From Planctomycetota bacterium (GTDB lineage Bacteria > Planctomycetota > Planctomycetia > Pirellulales > Pirellulaceae), in the NCBI GenBank assembly GCA_026692885.1, contig JAPLNJ010001164.1, positions 1 to 18,122 on the forward strand: a DNA stretch of 18,122 nucleotides. The letters run 5' to 3'. The notes beneath the pieces are model-generated. The model saw only the letters and a list, made by a program, of their open reading frames with translations, made no database searches and was not told the origin of the DNA. The first letter of the stretch is position 1. The number at the start of each line of letters is the position of its first letter. Position numbers and translations under genes: made by a program. This document shows positions 1 to 9,300 of the stretch, piece by piece.

Positions 1-50
1 ACAAGTCCGGTTCTGTGAGGGGCGTTGAAGTCGCCTTCAACGGTTGAATA
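1..50 (+). mobile_element. Probable 3' end of a group II intron (domain V 3' strand and domain VI)
   Basis: Seen: the window opens with GTCCGGTTCTGTGAGGGG (5-22), followed by a perfect 8-bp hairpin, CGTTGAAG (23-30), loop TCGC, CTTCAACG (35-42). Known: the 3' strand of domain V in many bacterial group II introns reads close to CCGGTTCTGTGAGGGG and is followed directly by the domain VI stem and the intron 3' end. Inferred: this is the last part of an intron whose body and reverse transcriptase/maturase gene lie to the left of the window. The 5' strand of domain V (GAGCCGGA-like) is outside, so pairing cannot be checked. The exact 3' splice site is not clear; it should fall near 45-52, before the ribosome binding site of the next gene. 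Confidence 0.5.
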
Positions 51-109
51 TTGTGACACTCTTCAGATCGAAAGAGAAGAGCAACAGGGAATACAAACCA
101 GACCTACCG

Positions 110-115
110 AAGGAG
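110..115 (+). promoter_or_regulatory. Ribosome binding site that sets the ThuA-like start
   Basis: AAGGAG lies 8 nt before the ATG at 124. The in-frame ATG at 25 has no such site, sits inside the probable intron hairpin, and would add 33 charged residues ahead of a clean signal peptide. The start at 124 is therefore preferred. Confidence 0.8.
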
Positions 116-123
116 ACCATATT

Positions 124-879
124 ATGCCTACTCGACAACGATTCTTCGCTTTGTTGTTGGCCTGCGCTAGCTTGGCTTTGATCACCGCGGCCCCCGTCGC
201 GGCGGCGGACGCGGCGTCCGGAAAGATTCGCGTGTTGCTGACGTTCGGCGGACACGGCTTCGACGAAAAGGAGTTCTTCGCCATGTTCGACGCCATGCCA
301 GGCGTCGAGACCACGAAGGCGGAGTTACCGAAAAGTGCCGGCCTGTTCCAGCCCGGACTCGAGCAGCAGTACGACTGCCTGGTGATGTATGACCTGGTCG
401 GCGGTTTCACGCCGGAGCAGCAGAAAGCCTTTGTGGAATTGCTGAACAAGGGGCTTGGGGTCGTGTCGCTCCACCACAACCTCGGGGCGCACAACAAGTG
501 GCCGGAGTTCCGCAAGATCATCGGCGGCCAGTTCTTCCTGGGGCCGACGGAAATGGAAGGCAAGACGTTTGCGACTTCCAAGTGGTCTCACGACGAAGAC
601 CTATCGATCGCGGTGGTCGACAAGCAGCATCCGATCACGCAAGGGATCGCGGACTTCAAGATTCACGACGAGACCTATCAGGGCTACTACACGGCGCCCA
701 ATGCCAAGGTGTTGCTGAAGACCGATCATCCGAAGAACAACCCGGAGATCGGTTGGGTGACGCAGTACGGCAAGAGTCGCGTGTTCTACCTGATGCTGGG
801 CCACGACAAGGCCGCTTACGCCAATCCGAACTATCCGAAGCTGGTGTTCCAGGGCATCCGCTGGGCCTCCGGCAAGTGA
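124..879 (+). CDS. Exported ThuA-like domain protein
   Basis: A 251-residue protein of the ThuA family (trehalose-utilisation type, class I glutamine-amidotransferase-like fold). A Sec signal peptide is visible: MPTRQR, then a hydrophobic run FFALLLACASLALITAA, with cleavage likely after the AAA near residue 28. The mature part opens with the first beta strand KIRVLLTFGGHGFDEKEF and contains the family blocks YDCLVMYDLVGGFTPEQQKA, GLGVVSLHHNLG, the HPIT segment, HDETYQGYY and the C-terminal GKSRVFYLMLGHD. Known: ThuA of Sinorhizobium acts with ThuB in trehalose/sucrose use through 3-keto sugars; planctomycetes carry many exported paralogues of unknown substrate. Inferred: a sugar-related role outside the cytoplasm. 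The length suits a single ThuA domain. Upstream is a probable group II intron end; the next gene is 140 nt away and functionally unrelated. The family call is firm, the substrate unknown. Confidence 0.88.
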   Translation: MPTRQRFFALLLACASLALITAAPVAAADAASGKIRVLLTFGGHGFDEKEFFAMFDAMPGVETTKAELPKSAGLFQPGLEQQYDCLVMYDLVGGFTPEQQKAFVELLNKGLGVVSLHHNLGAHNKWPEFRKIIGGQFFLGPTEMEGKTFATSKWSHDEDLSIAVVDKQHPITQGIADFKIHDETYQGYYTAPNAKVLLKTDHPKNNPEIGWVTQYGKSRVFYLMLGHDKAAYANPNYPKLVFQGIRWASGK

Positions 880-1019
880 CTTGCGTAGGGTGAGCCAAGG
901 GAGCGCAATATCTTGAGGGACCTAGGCAAGTCGTCCCCGCCGTGATTCGTGGTGCGACGGCGCAACACCGTTTGGCACAGCGACCGCGGCCCACCAGGAA
1001 CACTTAGGCGAGCGGAACA

Positions 1020-1871
1020 ATGCGTTGGCAGGACGGACGACGAAGTGAGAACGTGGAAGATCAACGGCGCGGCGTGCCTGGCGGGATCGTGATCGGCGGC
1101 GGCCTCGGGACGCTGGTCATTGTCGTGCTGGCGCTGCTGTCCGGCGCGGATCCCGTGGCGCTGTTGGATCAACTCCAAGGCAATCCGCAAGTTGTCCCGC
1201 AGGCCGGGCAAGCGGTCGATCCGGAGAACGACGAACTCAAGGATTTCGTCTCGGTGGTATTGGCCGACACGGAAGACGTTTGGCAGGACCAGTTCCGACG
1301 TCTGGGTAAGACCTACCGGGAACCCCATCTGGTGCTGTTTTCCGGACAGGTGCAATCGGCGTGTGGATTCGCCGATGCGGCCGTCGGGCCGTTTTACTGT
1401 CCGGCGGATGAGCGAGTCTACATCGACCTGAGCTTCTACGAGGATCTGAAGAACCGTTACCGGGCACCGGGTGACTTCGCCCAGGCGTATGTGATCGCCC
1501 ACGAGATTGGACATCATGTGCAGAACCTGCTCGGCATCAGTGGCAAAGTCCACGCCAAGCAGGGCAGAGTCGGCAAGACCGAAGCCAACCGGCTGTCGGT
1601 GCAGCTGGAACTGCAGGCCGATTTCCTGGCCGGAGTCTGGGCGCACCATGCCCAGCGGATGCGTCACATCCTCGAACCGGGTGACCTGGAGGAAGCCCTG
1701 GAGGCTGCCACCGCCATCGGTGACGACCGCCTGCAACGTCAGGCGCGAGGCTACGTGGTCCCGGATTCCTTCACGCACGGCACCTCGGCGCAGCGCGCCC
1801 GCTGGTTCCGTCGCGGCTGGGACACCGGGGATATTCGCGACGGCGATACGTTTAAGACCAGTGATTTGTAA
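1020..1871 (+). CDS. Membrane-anchored neutral zinc metallopeptidase (YpfJ / Zn_peptidase_2 family)
   Basis: A 283-residue protein that matches the putative neutral zinc metallopeptidase family over its whole length. The N terminus has the family form MRWQDGRRSENVEDQR, followed by one membrane segment (about residues 21-41, GGIVIGGGLGTLVIVVLALL), which predicts a short cytoplasmic tail and an exported catalytic domain. The conserved block CGFADAAVGPFYCPADERVY precedes the zinc site HEIGH (H161, E162, H165). A second family block, ELQADFLAG, begins at E197 and probably supplies the third zinc ligand. No key residue is missing. The biological substrate of this family is not established. The start has only a weak ribosome binding site, but the N-terminal family match supports the ATG at 1020. 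The GCGGCTGAGCCGC hairpin just after the stop has no T tract and runs into a dispersed repeat, so it is not called a terminator. Confidence 0.93.
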   Translation: MRWQDGRRSENVEDQRRGVPGGIVIGGGLGTLVIVVLALLSGADPVALLDQLQGNPQVVPQAGQAVDPENDELKDFVSVVLADTEDVWQDQFRRLGKTYREPHLVLFSGQVQSACGFADAAVGPFYCPADERVYIDLSFYEDLKNRYRAPGDFAQAYVIAHEIGHHVQNLLGISGKVHAKQGRVGKTEANRLSVQLELQADFLAGVWAHHAQRMRHILEPGDLEEALEAATAIGDDRLQRQARGYVVPDSFTHGTSAQRARWFRRGWDTGDIRDGDTFKTSDL

Positions 1872-1891
1872 CGCGGCTGAGCCGCAGCCAA

Positions 1892-2123
1892 GTAGGTCAG
1901 GCTTTCCAGCCTGACACGAATCGATTGCACTCGTGGAGTGTGGTAACCTGTTACCGCTTTCTTTTTCGAAACCGACAAGGATTATTTGTGGGTTCTGGAT
2001 GCAAGTTGGCGCTGGCGAAAGATCCACGTCTACAGAAAGCCAATGCGGCGACGGGACACCCTCTGGGTCCACCGCACTCCGAAAATGCCTGGATCGAACG
2101 TCAGGCTGGAAAGCCTGACCTAC
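1892..2123. repeat. Composite 232-bp repeat with 24-bp terminal inverted repeats (GTAGGTCAGG family)
   Basis: The left end (1892-1915) and right end (2100-2123) are perfect inverted copies of a 24-bp unit. Each end is GTAGG or its complement next to a small hairpin, GTCAGGCT-TTCC-AGCCTGAC. Inside are further palindromes: CACTC-GTG-GAGTG (1928-1940) and GGTAAC-CT-GTTACC (1942-1955). No coding potential is convincing. The same unit recurs at 8923, 8978, 9008 and 16206. Its frames read VGQAFQPD or VRLESLTY, strings I recall as widespread in planctomycete annotations. It fills most of the 346-nt gap between the peptidase and the TIM-barrel gene; the rest (1872-1891, 2124-2217) holds a short GC hairpin and the next ribosome binding site. 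Confidence 0.85.
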
Positions 2124-2204
2124 AACATGCGTGCAGACGAACGACACAAGCCGAGCAAACCGCGTTGCAAGCGAGCAGCCCCTTCCCCGTTGTCCATCAC
2201 TTTC

Positions 2205-2210
2205 GGAGGA
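2205..2210 (+). promoter_or_regulatory. Ribosome binding site that sets the TIM-barrel gene start
   Basis: GGAGGA lies 7 nt before the ATG at 2218. An earlier in-frame ATG at 2131 has no such site and begins only 8 nt after the dispersed repeat, so 2218 is chosen. Confidence 0.82.
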
Positions 2211-2217
2211 TCGACTT

Positions 2218-3198
2218 ATGACGCCCACGTCCAGCCCGATTCGCAGCCACGCAGAACTAGCCAGTCGCACTTGCTCACGTCGCGAGTGTTTGCAAGCCAT
2301 GGGAACCGTATTGGTCGGAGCCACGGCCTGTGCGGTGAATGGTCTGGCGGCCCCGACCGATTTGCGGGCCAAGGCCAAAGCGAACATTCGACTCGGTATC
2401 GACGCCAGCGTGTACAGCAAGCTGCCCTTAGAGGAAGCCGTTCGCCGGATCCGGGATGACGGTTTCCGTAGCGCGCTGACCACCTTCACCTTCGCCGACG
2501 TCCGCTTCGACCCCTGGTCGCCCGATTGGGAAGTGGTGCAGAAAATCACGGCGTGTTTCGAGCGGCACGACGTGCGGGTCGCCGCCCTCTTCGGTTACTA
2601 CAACGTCGTGGATCCGGATCCCGCCCGGCGGCAACGCGGCGAGGCGCGAATGGAGCTCTTGATCGCCAACTGGAAACGGCTCGGTTGCCCCGTGATCTCC
2701 ACCGAGACCGGCACGTTCAATCGCACGTCGGAATGGCTGGATGCGCCGGAGAACGCGACCGAGGAGGGTTACGCCCAATGCCGCGCCGCCTTCGAAAAGT
2801 TGGCCCACGCCGCCGAGAAGACCGGTGCGACCATCTCGATCGAGGCCTACTGGAAGAATGTCATCGGCTCGATCGATCGCGCCGCGCGGCTCTTCCGCGA
2901 TGTGCCCTCGCCCGCGTTGAAGCTGGTGATGGACCCCTGCAATTTCTTCCGTAAGGAAGAGTTGCCGCAGATGCAGCCGATGCTGGTGGACATGTTCCAA
3001 CGGCTTGGCGACCGGATCGTGATCGCCCACGCCAAGGATGTCAAAGCCGCGGCCGGCCAGGGAGTGCTCGATTATCCACTCTACCTGCGCCTGCTCGCCC
3101 AGTTGGATCGTCCGATCGATCTGATCGTCGAGCACTTGACGCTGCCCGACGTAGCCCGGGCTCGCGACTACGTGCTCGGACAGTTGGACAAGGTGTGA
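2218..3198 (+). CDS. Tat-exported sugar phosphate isomerase/epimerase-like TIM-barrel protein
   Basis: A 326-residue protein of the xylose isomerase-like TIM-barrel (AP endonuclease family 2) superfamily. The N terminus has a twin-arginine signal, TCSRRECLQAMGTVLVGATA, which implies export in folded form. The barrel begins at IRLGIDASVYSKLPLEEAV. The metal-binding set typical of epimerases is present with normal spacing: E209 (SIEAYWKN), D239 (VMDPCNFF), H271 (IAHAKDVK) and E305 (IVEHL); E163 (STETGTF) is also well placed. Known: the superfamily includes hydroxypyruvate isomerase, inosose dehydratase, tagatose/psicose 3-epimerases and exported lyases that act on 3-keto-glycosides, so the reaction cannot be named. 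The next gene begins about 100 nt downstream in the same frame after an in-frame TAG, and co-transcription is possible. The fold and export signal are firm; the substrate is unknown. Confidence 0.88.
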   Translation: MTPTSSPIRSHAELASRTCSRRECLQAMGTVLVGATACAVNGLAAPTDLRAKAKANIRLGIDASVYSKLPLEEAVRRIRDDGFRSALTTFTFADVRFDPWSPDWEVVQKITACFERHDVRVAALFGYYNVVDPDPARRQRGEARMELLIANWKRLGCPVISTETGTFNRTSEWLDAPENATEEGYAQCRAAFEKLAHAAEKTGATISIEAYWKNVIGSIDRAARLFRDVPSPALKLVMDPCNFFRKEELPQMQPMLVDMFQRLGDRIVIAHAKDVKAAAGQGVLDYPLYLRLLAQLDRPIDLIVEHLTLPDVARARDYVLGQLDKV

Positions 3199-3303
3199 GC
3201 TTGGGTTTAGGGGTCGGGTGTTCAGAAATTCATTTTTCGCGGTGCGGGTCTTATCCATCATACAAGGCGTTGGCCCGCCGCGGCAACCGCGGCTGCGGCA
3301 GCA

Positions 3304-6300
3304 GTGGTCGTGGCCGGTTTCTCGTCCTTGTCCGTGGCTGGCGACACGCTGACCGAAGATGGACGCATCGGCAAAGTCGTCGACGCCCAAGGGCTCGTGG
3401 CGATCAAGCCGGTGCTGGCCGACCGTTGGACGCCGGTCTGCGAGTCGATCATCGTCCGACCTGGCGACTGGCTGCGGACCGACCTCCGTGGGGCCAACGC
3501 GGTGAGTGTCCGGCTGGTCAACGAGACTCGCGTCACGTTGGGTCCCGGGGGGCTGGTGGAGCTGATCAAGCCGAACCGGATTCGCGTGTCCTCGGGCGAC
3601 ATCCAGATCGTGCCCGGCAGCCAGTCGGCCGTCGAAGTGAGCGGCCCTGATCAGCAGCAAGTTACGATTCGGGAGCCGCAAATCTACCGCGTGGAGCAGG
3701 GCAAACTCGTGCCGCTCGCCCAGGAGCCGGTGTGGCTGAAGAGCTTCGCAGGCGCCGTGGCCAGCGAGTCGATCGGCTCGCTGGTGGCCAAGGTCGAAGG
3801 CCGAAACGTGCCGCTGACGGTCGGCTACCACAAGGTCAGTGTCGATATCCGCGACCAAATCGCCCGGACCGTGGTCGAGGAGTCATTCGTCAACAATACG
3901 GACGGTCGGTTGGAAGGCGTGTTCTATTTCCCGCTGCCGCAGGACGCTTCGATCTCGGGCTTCGGTATGTGGATCGGCAACGAACTGGTCGAGGCGGACG
4001 TGGTCGAGAAGCAGCGGGCGCGGGAGATCTACGAAGAGATTCTGCGCGAGCGGCGCGATCCGGGGCTGTTGGAATGGTCGGGCGGAAACCTATTCAAGGC
4101 CCGCGTGTTCCCGATCGAAGCCCATGCGGAAAAACGCATCAAAATCACCTACACTCAGGTGCTGCCGCTGCGCGGCGACCGCACCCGTTACAGCTACGCC
4201 CTGCAGAGCGAGATGCTCAAGCTGCATCCCCTGCGGGAGTTAGCGATCGATGTGAAGCTCAACTCGGTGCTGCCGCTGGCCAACGTCAGCTCGCCCACGC
4301 ACACCGTGCGGCTCGATCAGACCAAGCACTCGGCCCACGTCGAGTTCACAGCCCAGGAGTACACGCCGACCCGGGACTTCGAGGTGGTCGTGGAGTTGGA
4401 TGGCAAGCAGTCGGACGTCGTCTTAATTCCGCACCGTCGCGGCGACGACGGCTATTTCATGCTCCAGGTCACTCCGTCGGCACCTGCGGGCGACTGGCAG
4501 CGTGAGGTCTTGCCCGCCAGCGGGCCGTGGGACTTGTTGATTCTCGCCGACACTTCGGCTTCGCTGGACGCTGGTGCGCGAGCTGCCCAGGCCCAGTTCA
4601 TCGCAGCGTTGTTGGGATCGCTCACACCGAAAGACACGTTCAATCTGGCGGGATGTGACGTGGAGTGTGATTGGGTGTTCGATGGGACGCCGACTCGGGA
4701 GGGCGCCGCTCCTGCGAAGCCGCAGCTCGGCGGGAACCTCGCCTTCCCAGCAACCTTATCGGCGACTTTGCAGAACATCGATGCAGCCCGGCAGTTCCTG
4801 GCTGATCGCGTTTCCTTGGGCTGGACTGATCTGGACAAGGCGTTTGCGGCGGCGTTGGCAAAGTGCGGGCCAAACACCAAATTGATCTACGTCGGCGACG
4901 GCGCGCCCACCACCGGCGATGCTGATCCGGTGGCCTTCAGCAAGCGGCTCAAGCAGACCTATCAGCGTGAGGCTGCGTGCCTCGTTCCCACGCTCCGCGT
5001 GGGAACGCCAGATGTCGACGCTCCGCGTCGTGGCGCGGACACCGACGCGGAGCGTCCTGACTCGCGTTCCCACGCGGAGCGTGGGAACGAGAACCCGGGT
5101 ACGCCGGAACGAGGGGCCGGGGGTGAGGGGCCCACCTGCTATGCCGTGTCGGTCGGTAGCACGTACGAAGCAGTCGTCCTGAAGACCATCGCCTCGCTGG
5201 GCGGCGGCTCGCTACGGCAGATCAGCGGCGAGCGGGGACCGCAGGTCGTCGCCCGCGAACTGCTGGCCGAAATCGCGCGGCCTGGGATCCGTGATTTGAA
5301 GGTGGAATTCAAGGGATTCCACACCGCCCGTGTGTACCCCGAGGAACTGCCCAACGTTCCGGCCGGCTCGCAGCAGATTATCCTCGGCCGGTACTTGCCC
5401 GCAGGTGTTGACCAGGAGGGCGAAGTCCTCGTCACCGGCACCCAGGCCAACCAACTCGTGCGGTTCGCCGCGCGCGTTTCGCTGAAGGATGCCGAGCAGG
5501 GCAATTCCTTCATCCCGCGACTGTGGGCCCGGATGCATCTGGACTCGCTGCTGCAGCAGGGGACCTCACCAGCCATCCGGGACGAAATCATCGCGTTGTC
5601 CGAGCAGTACCACCTGATGACGCCATACACCTCGCTGCTGGTGCTGGAAAGCGACGCCGACCGCGAGCGATTCAAAGTGAATCGCCGGTTCGTGATGCGG
5701 GACGGCGAGAAGTTCTTTGCCGAGGGCCGCGATCGGGCGGACTACGAACTGGTCCAACAGCAAATGAAGCGCGCAGGCACCTGGCGGCTCGGCCTGCGGC
5801 GATTGGTGCTCCAACAACTTTCCACGCTCGGCCGCGACCCGCAGGTGTTTCAAGGCCAGGGGCGGCCGCCCTTTACCGGCGCACCATCCGAGTCGGACGC
5901 CTGGTACTTTAACTCTGGCGGTCGGATGAGCGGGATGGGCGGCGGGTTCGGCGGATTCGGAGGTGGAGCCGAGCGGCCAGGGCTGCACGAAGACCTCGGC
6001 CGTTTTTCCGGCGGCGAGGGCGACGACGATGTCTCCGGCGCCATGTCCGGTCCCGTAGGTTCCAGTTCCGAGTCCAACCTGGGTGATTATGGGATCGCTG
6101 ATGAGAAGCAACTTGGGGAGAAAATCGATCTCCTCGCCCAGGCCACGGACGCGGAATCTCTGGCAGGCGAAAAGTCCCTAGAGGAGAAGAAGGAACGCTT
6201 CGCAGACGCCCCAGCGGAACCGATGTCCGCGTCGGCCGGCGACTGGGCAGAAGAACCGATGCCCGCCGCGAAACCCGCTAGCCCGTTGGAGTATCGTGCC

Positions 6301-9300
6301 GACCGGGACTATGCCGGCCTGGATAGCTACTTCGGCACCAGCGATCGCTTGAACCGACCCATGAGTTCCAGCGGAAGCTCTCGGCGGCTGAAAGCCTCGT
6401 TTAACTTCGACAGCAGGTCGGGGAAAGGCCAATTCTATTACGACGGGGATTACTGGATCACGCACCAGTATCGGCAATGGTTCGACATGCTGTTCCCGCA
6501 ATTGCCGGCACCGCCAGCCAAGGAACGGTCCGCGGATCCTGCCCAGGCTTGGCCTGCCGAGGCTCGGGCGATCGCCCTCAGCCTGCTGCGGACCCAGCAA
6601 TTGGCCCAACTCCAGGGCGGACTGCGATTCGAATTACAGAGCGACAGTTTCGAGGTGCGGACAGGAGAGTTGTCGAGTCGGTCCCACACTTTGGCGTTGG
6701 TATCGTCGAAGGCTTGGTTGGTCCGCGTCCAGAGTGACGGCGCGCAGACGACCGTACAGTGGTGCGACGGGAAAGAACGCGGCCTGCTCTCGCGAGCCTT
6801 CCAACTCGGCCGCCTGCGAGTTGCCGAACCGCTGAATCTCGAGCTGCATGCCTGGCCGTTGAATCTGAGCGGCTATGTGCTCTCACCGCTGGACCATAGT
6901 TACCAGGGCTACGTGGTGACGCTGAAACCACAGGCCAAGCAGCAAACGCTGCTGGTCCTGAAGCATCCGACTCGTCCGAACGACGAGATCCATTTGCTGG
7001 TCGATACGGCTCGGCAGGTGATGCTGTCGATCGAGCACCACCGCGACGGGAAGGTCACGTCGGCGACGAAGTTCGAACAGTTTGTGGAAATTGCGGGCGC
7101 CTGGTGGGCGAACCGCGTCGTCACGGTCGACGATCAAGGCCGGCCGACGTCGGTCGCCACGCAGAAGTTCACGGAACACGCGGCCGATGTTTTCACCCAG
7201 CGGATGCAGGAAGAGTTGGCGGGCCGCGCGCAGGTCCAGTTCCTGCACGAGCCGCCTGTGGCGCTTAACGCCGCCAAGAAAGCGTTGGCCGCGGGCAAAG
7301 CCGACTTCGACGATCAGCTGACACTGCTCATGCACTTTGTCCGCAGCCAGCAATGGACGCGGGTGCTGAGCCATCTGGAGCAGGCCGAGAAACTGGCCGC
7401 GGACAAGCCGGGCCTGCGCTGGGTGCGCAGCGCGATCCTGAACATCTCCCGCCATCGCGAAGAATTGAAAACTCGCCTGGTTCAAGAAGCCACCAACTTG
7501 GCAAAGCTCCCCGCCGACGAGCAACTCTTCCTGGCGAATCATGTGCTCGGACAAGCTAGTGGCATCCTGGAGGCCAACGAAATGCTGGCCTTGTTAGAGT
7601 CGCTGAAGCCGATCTTCGAGCGTCAGCCGCCGCACCTGGCGGCGATGCAGAATTGGCTACAGCAGCGCATTTCCCAGCTCCAGCAGACGGGCCAAGCCGA
7701 AGCGGCCCTGAAGCTGCAACGACAGGCGGCCGAACAGCACCCTCGCAATTACAGCCTACAACAGCAATACGCCCAGGCCTTGGCCAACGTGGGCGATTAC
7801 GCTGGGGCCTACGCTTGGTTGACGCGGGTAATCGACAGCGGGTTCGAGTGGCCCGTTTATGAACTTGAATCGCTCCGCAACACCTACACGCAGCTGCTGC
7901 AAGGCCAGGGACGGTACGAAGAACTCGCTGACTATCTGGCTGGTTGGTTGAAGCAGAATCCGGACGGCACCACGGTCTATCAGCAGTATCTGAGCGCCTT
8001 GGTGCGTCTGGACCGGGTCGAACAGGCGAACGAATTGATTGCCCAGTGGCTCAAGGAAGGACAGGTGCCGGGGACATTGCCGCAACCGGTGGCGTCGCGA
8101 TTGTACGCAGCCGTCCAGCAGACGCTGGGGCAAGGCTACAACCTGTACACCGATCGCATTGACGAGCGCTGGCTGAAGCCGTTGGCCGATGCGGCCCTGT
8201 TCTTCGCACGACATCCGACCCAGGCCAGCACCGCGGACCAGATCATGAGCCACGGGCGGTTCGTCCAGAGCGACCCATGCCGGCGGGTCCGCAAGGCGGT
8301 CCTCGAAATCCTTAAAGCTGACGTCGAGAAGCTCACGCCGGAGGAAGCCCAAAGGCTGGTCGGTTGGATCATGTCGAACGATCCGGCCGTCGAGCAGGAC
8401 GTGTGGCACAAGCTCGCGGATCGGCTGAGGCGGCGTTGGTCCGCGGAGTCGGACCCGGAGGTGAAGCAGCGGTGGGCTCCGCCGCTGAACCAGATTCTCT
8501 CCGGCCGATTGCCGACTGAGGAGTGGCTGGCGTTCTTGCGTCTCCAATACCAGCACGGGCCGGAGAAGTATCGGCTGAACCACGTCCAGCAACTGTTTGA
8601 CGCCTTGCTCGGCCAGCCCTGGTCGGCCAAGTACGAAGACGAGGCATTTGCCCTGTTGGACCGGATAGCGGATCCCGACCTGCTCGAAAGTAGTCGGCAC
8701 ACTCCGTGTGCCGATCCCGCACACGGAGTGTGCGGATTACTATCGCAATTGGCTGCTTTACATCGCTGGACCGATCGCATGGTCCAGGCCCGCTACCAGA
8801 ATCTGATGCAGCAGGTCGAGCATCAGGAGCAACTGACCCGGATCGAATTGCGTACCAGACAACAGGACAACCAACGTCTGGCTCGTGAAGGCTTGGCCGA
8901 CCGCCTGGCAAAGGAACTCCGCGTAGGTCAGGCTTTCCAGCCTGACAAGTCGTCGCCGAAACCGCAGCCGGACAAGCGTCAGCCTGGAAAGGCTGACCTA
9001 CGGGAGCGTCAGCCTGGAAAGGCTGAGCTACTGCGGCCGTGGATCAATGTCGAGCGGCTCTATCTGGAGACCCTGCTGGGCCGGAACCTGAAACACGTCG
9101 AGGAGGAGTGCTGGGAGACGCTCGGACCGCAACCGCGGCCGGCGTCCGAAGAGGATGACCCGCAACTGGCCCTGGACGAAATTCTGCACAACCGGTGCCT
9201 GCTGACTTTGGCCAACTTGGCGGCACGCAAAGGGGCCGAACCGGCGTCGATCGACCGGCTGCTGAAGTATATCGATCAGGCCCTGGGATTTGCGGACGCC

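Noticed and set aside
25..123. Upstream ATG at 25 for the ThuA-like gene
   Set aside because: It lies in the probable intron domain VI hairpin, has no ribosome binding site, and would bury the signal peptide behind 33 residues.
2131..2217. Upstream ATG at 2131 for the TIM-barrel gene
   Set aside because: It has no ribosome binding site; GGAGGA lies directly before the ATG at 2218, which also gives a normal Tat signal length.
831..2549. Long open frame on the minus strand (572 codons) across the peptidase gene and the repeat
   Set aside because: It is antisense to a well-supported zinc peptidase and reads through dispersed repeats. It has no recognisable domain; long antisense frames are common in GC-rich DNA.
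2428..3858. 476-codon antisense frame spanning the TIM-barrel gene and the start of the giant gene
   Set aside because: It overlaps two supported genes and has no recognisable motif.
8923..9031. Three similar units as a CRISPR array
   Set aside because: The units are in mixed orientation, spacing is irregular (31 and 6 nt), they lie in a coding frame and no cas genes are present.
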